From Mycoplasmataceae bacterium (GTDB lineage: Bacteria > Bacillota_I > Bacilli_A > Mycoplasmatales > Mycoplasmoidaceae), in contig JAITPC010000023.1 in the NCBI GenBank assembly GCA_031289655.1, positions 1-35,024 on the forward strand: a DNA stretch of 35,024 nt, given 5' to 3'. Positions 28,481 through 35,024 of this stretch are shown in pieces. A program made the translations under genes and the position numbers. The first letter of the stretch is position 1, and every line of letters begins with the position of its first letter. The notes under the pieces are model-generated. The model was not told the origin of the DNA and searched no databases. It saw nothing but the letters and a program-made list of their open reading frames with translations.

Positions 28481-30913
28481 CTATGTTATAAAATTTAATA
28501 TTTTATTTTTCACATAAATTATTTTTTTGTATCCTTGCTTAATATATTTTTCTAATTGTTCTTCCTTTAATGCTATTTCAATGATTTTTTTTTCATCAAT
28601 ATCTTTTTTAATCTCAATTGTATGTCGTAGTTTCCCATTTATTTGAATTGGTAAATTAATTGTTGACTTTAATGTTAATTTTTTATCATATTTTGGTCAT
28701 TTATATTTGGTAATTGAAATTTTTGATTTTAAAATAGTTGCATTTAATTCTTCCGCAACAAAAGGTGCAAAACAACTTAGACATACCAAAAAACTTTGCA
28801 AATGTTGTTTGTATAAAATCTTGTTTTCATAACATTCATTAATGTAAATCATCATGTCACTAATAGCTAGATTTTGTTTTAATCCTTCCATATTATTGGT
28901 AATATTTTTTGCAAAAACATTAAATGCAATGTTTAGATTTTCGTTAATATCATTAATATTTTCACTAATTCTAATATTTTTGTTATTAAAAATGTTGAAT
29001 ACTCTATCTAATCATTTCCGGCACCCATCTAATCCATTAGGATTTCATGGAAATGTTCCATTAACTGGACCAATAAAAGCGGCATAAACTCTAAAAGCAT
29101 CACTTCCGTGGGTTTTATTTATTTCGTTTGGATCAATGACGTTTCCCCACCTTTTACTCATTTTTCTCCCATCGGGAGCTAAAATCAAACCATGATCAAT
29201 TAATTTAATAAATGGCTCTGGTGCATCGATTATATTAATTTTGTGTAAGAATTTATGTCAAAATCTTGCATACAATACATGACCTGTGGCATGTTCGGTC
29301 CCACCAACATATAAATCAACTGGCATTCATCTTTTAAATCTCTCCTTAGCAATTTTGCTATCAATTGGTTCATAGCTACCATCAGAATTTTTAAGAATAT
29401 ATGCTAAAAAATATCAGGAAGAACCAGCACTGCCAGGCATTGTGCTAGTTTCTCTTCTAAATTTTTTACCATTTTGTTTTATTTCTACCCATTCCTTTGC
29501 ATGACCTAGTGGATTAATATATTTTCCACTATTTTCAAACCGATAATCCCTTAATTCTGGTAAAACAACTGGTAAATCATCGTAAGGGACTAAATGAGGT
29601 TTATTTTTTTCGTCAAAAATAATAGGAAACGGTTCACCCCAATATCTTTGTCTGCTAAATGTCCAATCATGTAATTTTGTGGTAGTTTTTTTTATACCGA
29701 TTTTATTTTCAACAATTTTTTCAATTATTTTTTTGATCGCCTGGTTTTTATTAAGTCCATTCAAAAAATCAGAATTAATGTGAACGCCATCTTCTGTATA
29801 TGCTTTATCTTTAATATTTCCACCCTCAATAACGGGTGAAATGTCAATTCTAAATTTTTTTGCAAATTCATAATCACGTTGATCGTGTGCTGGAACACCC
29901 ATGACCATACCTGTTGCATAATTATTTAAAACATAATCTGAAACATAAATTGGGATTGATTTTTTATTAAAAGGATTGATAGCGTAACTTCCACTAAATA
30001 CACCTGTTTTATTTTTGTCTTCTTTTCTTTGCAATTCTGTTTTAGCTATAGCTAAGGCGATATATTCATTAACTTTTTTTTCATACTCTTTTGTTGTTAA
30101 TTGCTTCAATCATTTATTTTCAGGAGCAATAGCCATAAAGGTAACACCAAAAATAGTATCGGGCCTTGTGGTAAACACTTCAATATCTTGATTTGCTGAA
30201 GTTTTAAAAGTAATTAATGCTCCCTCGCTAATTCCTATTCAATTTTTTTGTGGCATTTTGAATGAATCATCTCAATCAACGCTTTCTAGTCCTTTGTCCA
30301 ATAACTCTGCATAGTTAGTTATTTTTAAAACTCATTGTTTCATTGGTTTTTTTATAACAGGATACCCACCTCTTTCACTAAACATTTTTCCGTCTTTAAT
30401 TTCAATTTCATCATTGGCTAATACAGTTCCTAATTCTTCACATCAATTAACTTCTATGTTTTCTAATATAGCTAAATTATTTTCAAATAGTTTTGCAAAT
30501 ATCCATTGGGTCCAATGATAATAGTTAGGATCAGTCGTGTCAATTTCATAATCATAATCATAATAAAATCCTAAATTTTTTAATTGTTCCCTGAATGTTT
30601 CAATGTTTTTTTTATTAAAATCAATGGGGTTTTTATTATGTGTTATTGCAAATTGTTCACTAGGCAAACCGAAAGCATCTCATCCAATAGGGTGTAGAAC
30701 ATTGTACCCTCTTGCTAATTTATATCTGGCAAAGAAATCACTTAAAGCAAAAGATCTGCCATGGCCAATATGCAAGGCTGAACCACTTGGATAAGGAAAC
30801 ATATCCAAAATATAATATTTATTCGGATTCTTGTCATCATTAATAAATTTATTAGTTTTATTCTTCGCTCAATACTCTTTTCATTTTTTCTCAACTAAAT
30901 TATGATTATACAT
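28481..30913 (-). CDS. leuS: Leucyl-tRNA synthetase
   Basis: This class I synthetase charges tRNA-Leu. It has 810 residues with many TGA Trp. The HIGH motif is at 48-51 within [12 protein letters not shown]. The editing domain has TTRPDTIFG, and [15 protein letters not shown] matches the family. The KMSKS loop reads [10 protein letters not shown], with Arg at the last position. The C-terminal anticodon-binding and tail domains are complete. ATG 30913 lies 9 bases after minus-strand TATAAT (30928-30923), inside the 15-base gap to grpE. Its -35 region would therefore fall inside the grpE coding sequence. Confidence 0.96.
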
Positions 30914-30928
30914 TATAATAATATTATA
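30914..30928. promoter_or_regulatory. Interlocked divergent promoters of leuS and grpE
   Basis: The whole 15-base gap reads TATAATAATATTATA. The left TATAAT (30914-30919) serves grpE and the right box serves leuS on the other strand; each is 9 bases from its start codon. Each -10 box sits at the other promoter's expected start site, so simultaneous occupancy seems impossible. Confidence 0.6.
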
Positions 30929-31540
30929 ATGAGTGAAAAATTAAAGGACAAGGAAGAACAAATTGAAGAGAAAATTGAAAAGGTTGAAAGTAACAATGAG
31001 GAGTTATTGGTGAAGATAGTGAATCTTGAACAGGAAATTGTTAAAAATAATACTAAAATTGGTAATTATGAAAAGCAGATAGCGGAGTTTAATAAAGAAT
31101 ACGCTAGTAAAATTATGGAAAAAGCTGAAAAAGCTAATAAAATGGTTCAAGAAAAAATTAAGGAGATTGAACAAAAAAACACTGAGTTCATTAATCATGC
31201 TAAAAAATATGGTACCGAAAAAATAGCAAGTAAATTAGTAGAAATTATTGATCAATTTAAAAAAGCTATTAATTTTGACACAGATGACGCAAAGGTAAAA
31301 AATTTTTTATCTGGTTTTAAAATGTTTTCTTCTATGTTCGATAATCTTTTGAATGAAATGAATGTTAAAGAAACTATTGTGAGTGTTGGTGATGAATTTG
31401 ATCCGAAGTTTATGGATGCATTTGACACTACTAATGACAATAAATTCGCTGATAATAAAGTTACATTAGTTATTTCAAATGCTTATTTATTACACGATCG
31501 TGTAATAAAGCATGCTATAGTTAAAGTTAATAAGAAATAG
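30929..31540 (+). CDS. grpE: Nucleotide exchange factor GrpE
   Basis: GrpE releases ADP from DnaK in the chaperone cycle. The 203-residue protein has a long N-terminal Glu/Lys coiled coil (about 1-100) for dimerisation. The compact beta domain contains FDPKFMDAF (family F.P..H.A) and ends with HAIVKV, close to the usual R.A.V.V. ATG 30929 was chosen over the upstream ATA/ATG-like codons because TATAAT lies 9 bases before it. There is no CIRCE element or other heat-shock operator in the tiny gap to leuS. Its end overlaps the convergent methyltransferase by 14 bases. Confidence 0.9.
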   Translation: MSEKLKDKEEQIEEKIEKVESNNEELLVKIVNLEQEIVKNNTKIGNYEKQIAEFNKEYASKIMEKAEKANKMVQEKIKEIEQKNTEFINHAKKYGTEKIASKLVEIIDQFKKAINFDTDDAKVKNFLSGFKMFSSMFDNLLNEMNVKETIVSVGDEFDPKFMDAFDTTNDNKFADNKVTLVISNAYLLHDRVIKHAIVKVNKK

Positions 31541-32144
31541 GTTTTACTATGGCTATTCCATCATCAATATCAATAATTTTGCAATGATAGTTTTTATTAT
31601 TGATTAGTCAATGTCTAAATTTGTTGACTTTGTCAACCAAAGTTCTTTGATTTTTCGTCAATTTATTTTTTGTATTACCAAACTTCTTTAGAAAAATATT
31701 ATCAATAAAAATTATTCCCCTTTTTTTTAAAAATTTTGCATATTTATCTAGTAAAATATCTTGATGGGATTTTGGTCCATCTATTAAAATAATATCAAAC
31801 TTATTTTTTGTTTGATATTCAAAAGCATCAGCGTTTATTAATTTGATTTTTTTGTTCTTTTTTAAAAATGAAAGTGCAATATTAAAATTATCATTTTTTT
31901 TCTCTAAAGAAACAACTTTTTTAATATTATCTATTTTCGCAATTTCATTCGCACTGTAGCCATAAGCTGTACCAATTTCTAAATAAGAATTGTATTTATA
32001 TTTAATAACGATAGATTTTAATAAGTTCAATGTTTTGTTTCTTAACAAAGGTATGTTATTTTTAATAGATAATGATTTAATAGATATATTCACTTGATGA
32101 TTATATTGATCTAGATTGAATAAAATGATATATCTATATACCAT
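31527..32144 (-). CDS. SAM-dependent O-methyltransferase (YrrM/TrmR-like)
   Basis: This 205-residue protein has the SAM-binding motif YLEIGTAYGYSA (about 58-69), VVSLEKK at the end of the second strand, and the metal-site-like LIDGPKSHQD. It ends with IFIDNIFL and GIAIVKPI. These are typical of the cation-dependent O-methyltransferase family that includes YrrM/TrmR, which methylates 5-hydroxyuridine in tRNA; the substrate here is inferred, not shown. Start ATG 32144 was chosen; a TTG two codons upstream is possible. Only a weak -10 (TAATCT, 6 bases before ATG) is seen. It is divergent from lipoprotein E, whose promoter overlaps its upstream region. Confidence 0.82.
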
Positions 32145-32159
32145 TAACAAAGATTACAC

Positions 32160-32188
32160 CACAATTCTCCCCCCCCATGAAATATAAT
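32160..32188 (+). promoter_or_regulatory. Switchable promoter of lipoprotein E (C8 spacer)
   Basis: CACAAT (32160-32165) and TATAAT (32183-32188) are 17 bases apart and include C8 at 32169-32176. The -35 differs by one base from the other four copies. Confidence 0.65.
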
Positions 32189-32197
32189 TAATAATAT

Positions 32198-33291
32198 ATG
32201 ACTAGAAATAAAATGCTTACTTTAAAATGATTTTTAATATTGGAAGGCGGAGGAATAATTACTTTAGCTACACCAATTACAATGACAGCTTGTGCTGACG
32301 AAGGACCCGTTATTCACGATTTAATACAAATGAATGCAGATCTTCTGGCTAAAAATTTTATCTTTGTAAATAATGCTGTATTAAGTATGGAATGTAGTTT
32401 TTTTAATAAAAACTTTTATGATATTAAAGTCTCTTCTACATTGCAAGGAATAAAAGGAGCAAGTAACATTTGAAACGGTATTGCTTTTCAACACGATATT
32501 TATTCACCTAATGGCGAAACTATGATAGAGGCTTCGGGCATTCCAGCCAATATTTATAATAGCACTTTATTCATAAGCTTGGGGGGGTAGTAAGTTCATG
32601 TAATTTTATTGTTGCTGGACCTGAAATTTTAACAATGCACCAAAACCCTGATACTTTCGCTAATTTTACGGTAAATAGTGCAATTCCTTCCAATACAACA
32701 ATGGTTCTTGGCAGTGCTGATTATTTTTATAGTACTGCAACTTCTATGACTATGTCATGTAGTTTTGGAGATAATAGTTTTACTTTAGGCAATACTTGGA
32801 ATGGCATGACAACACAAGCAAAAATTTCAACTGGCTATGCCGATGAAGGAAAACAATTATCTATTATAGGCGCTGGTACTCCTATAAATGGCTATCATGA
32901 CATTTTATGATTTAGTATTAGCGGAATAAAAAAATCTGTATCAGTAGATATTAGGTATAATAAAAATGGATGGACACAATATGGATCGATTTTACCCCTT
33001 GTATTAGGAACAACATACGCTCAATGAACTAGTTTTGTTAGTATTGACATTTACAACAATTGTATACCAACTAATTCATATGATGTTTCTATTGCTTTCA
33101 TGGCTGGCGAAATTAAAGGATCATATACTAGTGCTTATCATGGATGTCACTTTAAAGCATTTGTTGATTATGATCAAAATTGTTACATAGGTGTTAGAGG
33201 GGTATGCGGAAATCCACCTAATGTTACTAGAAATCTATCTTTTAAAATTAATAATTATGCACATATTTTTCAAGTTGTAGTTAAATATTAA
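32198..33291 (+). CDS. Large predicted lipoprotein E, frame OFF at G7 tract
   Basis: ATG 32198 lies 9 bases after TATAAT. The first 130 codons have a signal peptide with LILEGGGI and a lipobox TMTAC (Cys about 32), then stop at TAG just after a G7 tract (32581-32587). One extra G (G8) would continue the frame for a total of 364 residues to TAA 33289-33291, with no other stop. The distal part is rich in Ser, Thr, Asn, Tyr and Trp, with segments such as SMTMSCSFGDN and YDVSIAFMAGEI, and ends in VVVKY, suggesting a beta-rich extracellular domain. It lacks the GLRGW end of lipoproteins A to D but shares their promoter type. Function unknown; an off-phase surface protein is inferred. Confidence 0.75.
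32581..32587 (+). repeat. G7 tract that closes the lipoprotein E frame
   Basis: Seven G directly precede TAG. G8 (or G5) would join both halves of the gene into 364 residues. Confidence 0.75.
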
Positions 33292-33310
33292 TAGTCAATT
33301 TCATTGAATT

Positions 33311-33385
33311 TGGTTGGAACAGTTAGATTCGAACTAACGCATACTTGATTCAGAATCAAGAGCCTTACCGCTTGGCTATGTTCCA
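33311..33385 (-). tRNA. tRNA-Gln (anticodon CUG)
   Basis: This 75-base tRNA includes an encoded CCA end. The acceptor TGGAACA/TGTTCCA pairs over 7 bp. The D arm is GCC/GGC with AAGCGGTAA, the anticodon stem CTTGA/TCAAG encloses TTCTGAA, and the T arm GTTAG/CTAAC encloses TTCGAAT. The anticodon CTG and the Gln-like D arm identify tRNA-Gln reading CAG. The gene starts immediately after the lgt stop codon, and its TATAAT lies within the last lgt codons, 9 bases before the mature 5' end. Confidence 0.93.
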
Positions 33386-34498
33386 CTAAAAGTTATTATA
33401 TCAAAAGATTTCATTTTCTTCTCTAATAAATTTCTTTTTATCATTATGATATTTATTTATTAAAATATTATTATTTTTTCTAAAAAATCTTTTAAAAAAG
33501 AATGTGATAGATATAAAAGAAAGATAAATTACTCGTTTGTTTCTTAAATATTTAGGGAATATAAATGTATTTAGCAATAGAAAAATGAAAGCAAAAACTA
33601 TTCAACAAATGGTAATAATTAGGTTCATTTCTTCTCCGCCGCTTCCTCCACTTGCACTACCTTGCATTCTTAGTGGAGTCATAATTATTCTAACAATTCC
33701 GTATCATAGAAAATAAGAAATAGCTAAAGTACCGGCTTTTCTTATTCTATTACTTTTAATTATTTCACTAACAAAATAAATTAAAAATAAACCAATGATG
33801 TTTCCTATTTGTTCATAGAAAAATGTTGGCTGTCTTCATACATGACTAGAATCTTCCATTCAAGGGAAAAATATTTTTAAAAAATTGATAGTGCTAGCGT
33901 CATTAATAACTCCACCATAGACTTCGTGATTGAAATAATTACCAAATCTACCAATAATTTGTCCAATAAATATTGCAGGAGCTATACAATCAAGATATAC
34001 CCACATACTTATTTTTCTCATAACTATTTTTTTATTTGTTTGATCTTTAACGAAATATTTTTCATTTCTTAGTATCAATGGAAAGTAGATTAATGCAACG
34101 ATGACAACCAACATCACACCCCACTCAATTGCTAATCCTTGACCAAAAGTTTTAAAATAATCTTCTCATTCTGTTTGTCCAATAAAACAAGAACCCATTC
34201 TTGCACCAATGATTGCCACCGGCACACCAATAAAACAAAAAAAATAGAATGGTTCACTACTGATGCCATATTTATACATTTTTAAGCAAGAAAGTATAAT
34301 AGCACAAACAAAACCTATTGCAATAAAAATTCCATATCATGCAACTTCATTTCCAAATAGAGTGAAAGCAATTTTATATTTTTCGTCTCATACACCTCTA
34401 CATAGTGTACAAACTAAAACATATAAAATGGTAATCACTCCAAGTGCTAGTGCAAGGGAAGACAACAATCAAATTTGATTCTTCTTATCAGTTTTCAA
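33386..34498 (-). CDS. lgt: Prolipoprotein diacylglyceryl transferase
   Basis: Lgt adds diacylglycerol to the lipobox Cys of prolipoproteins in the membrane, the first step of lipoprotein maturation. It has 370 residues and about seven spans, with a basic C-terminal tail that is long for the family. NEVAWYGIFIAIGF (family YG), ARMGSC, the signature GRFGNYFNHEVYG at 183-195 and RQPTFFYE (family HPT.LYE) are all visible. The start is TTG 34498: it is the first start-like codon in frame, and TATAAT lies exactly 9 bases upstream. TGA Trp includes one five codons before the stop. The stop abuts tRNA-Gln. The lipoproteins in this window would be its substrates. Confidence 0.93.
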
Positions 34499-34507
34499 TA
34501 TACATTG

Positions 34508-34517
34508 ATTATATAAT
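34508..34517. promoter_or_regulatory. Overlapping -10 boxes of lgt and lysS
   Basis: ATTATATAAT contains TATAAT on both strands, overlapping by two bases. Each box is 9 bases from its start codon (lgt TTG 34498, lysS ATG 34527). The gap between the genes is 28 bases. Confidence 0.55.
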
Positions 34518-34526
34518 TTATATATC

Positions 34527-35024
<498 letters not shown>

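Overview
The window comes from a wall-less bacterium of the class Mollicutes. Base composition is very AT-rich and TGA is read as tryptophan throughout: secA, dnaX, pyk, leuS, infB, lgt and most other genes have in-frame TGA at conserved Trp positions. Genes are tightly packed, with no gap over 300 bases and several convergent genes overlapping at their 3' ends. The compactness, the lipoprotein repertoire and the scarcity of Shine-Dalgarno sequences suggest a Mycoplasmoides/Malacoplasma/Ureaplasma-like lineage, but I cannot name the species.

Layout. 1-5.2 kb (+): end of a YhhN/TMEM86-like membrane protein, then secA-recR-mnmE. 5.3-12.8 kb: a lipoprotein gene (-), dnaX, a NUDIX gene (-), pyk, a YqaJ-like nuclease, a membrane protein, a YfcE-type phosphoesterase, a heptad-repeat protein and recU. 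12.8-18 kb: yidC (-), a DUF4143-type AAA+ ATPase (+) preceded by 23-bp periodic repeats, and a BcgI-like two-gene restriction-modification (R-M) system (-). 18-22.2 kb (-): infB, a small membrane protein, rplT, rpmI, a switched-off lipoprotein gene, cmk. 22.2-26.2 kb: rplE-rplX, a lipoprotein gene (-), tilS, sufU (-), tmk, a lipoprotein gene. 26.2-31.5 kb: a short-chain dehydrogenase, an APC permease and leuS (all -), then grpE (+). 31.5-35 kb: an O-methyltransferase (-), a larger lipoprotein gene (+, frame off), tRNA-Gln (-), lgt (-) and the start of lysS (+).

The most interesting content is a scattered phase-variation system. Five lipoprotein genes share a promoter in which a C tract (or its decayed remnant) fills the 17-base spacer between CACAAA/T and TATAAT; all five spacers are now exactly 17. 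Three of these genes also carry a G8 or G9 tract in the signal-peptide codons (two in frame, one out of frame), and a fourth has a G7 tract mid-gene that puts it out of frame. Four of the five end in a shared GLRGW motif. The R-M locus looks variable by the same logic: a G8 tract sits at the boundary between the two target-recognition halves of the specificity gene, and a (TA)6 tract marks a frameshift in the nuclease-methylase gene. SecA, YidC and Lgt, also encoded here, would export, insert and lipidate such surface proteins.

A second general feature is promoter geometry. At 22 genes a perfect TATAAT lies exactly 6 or exactly 9 bases before the start codon, implying leaderless or nearly leaderless mRNAs. 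Several divergent pairs share overlapping -10 boxes in intergenic gaps as short as 15 bases.
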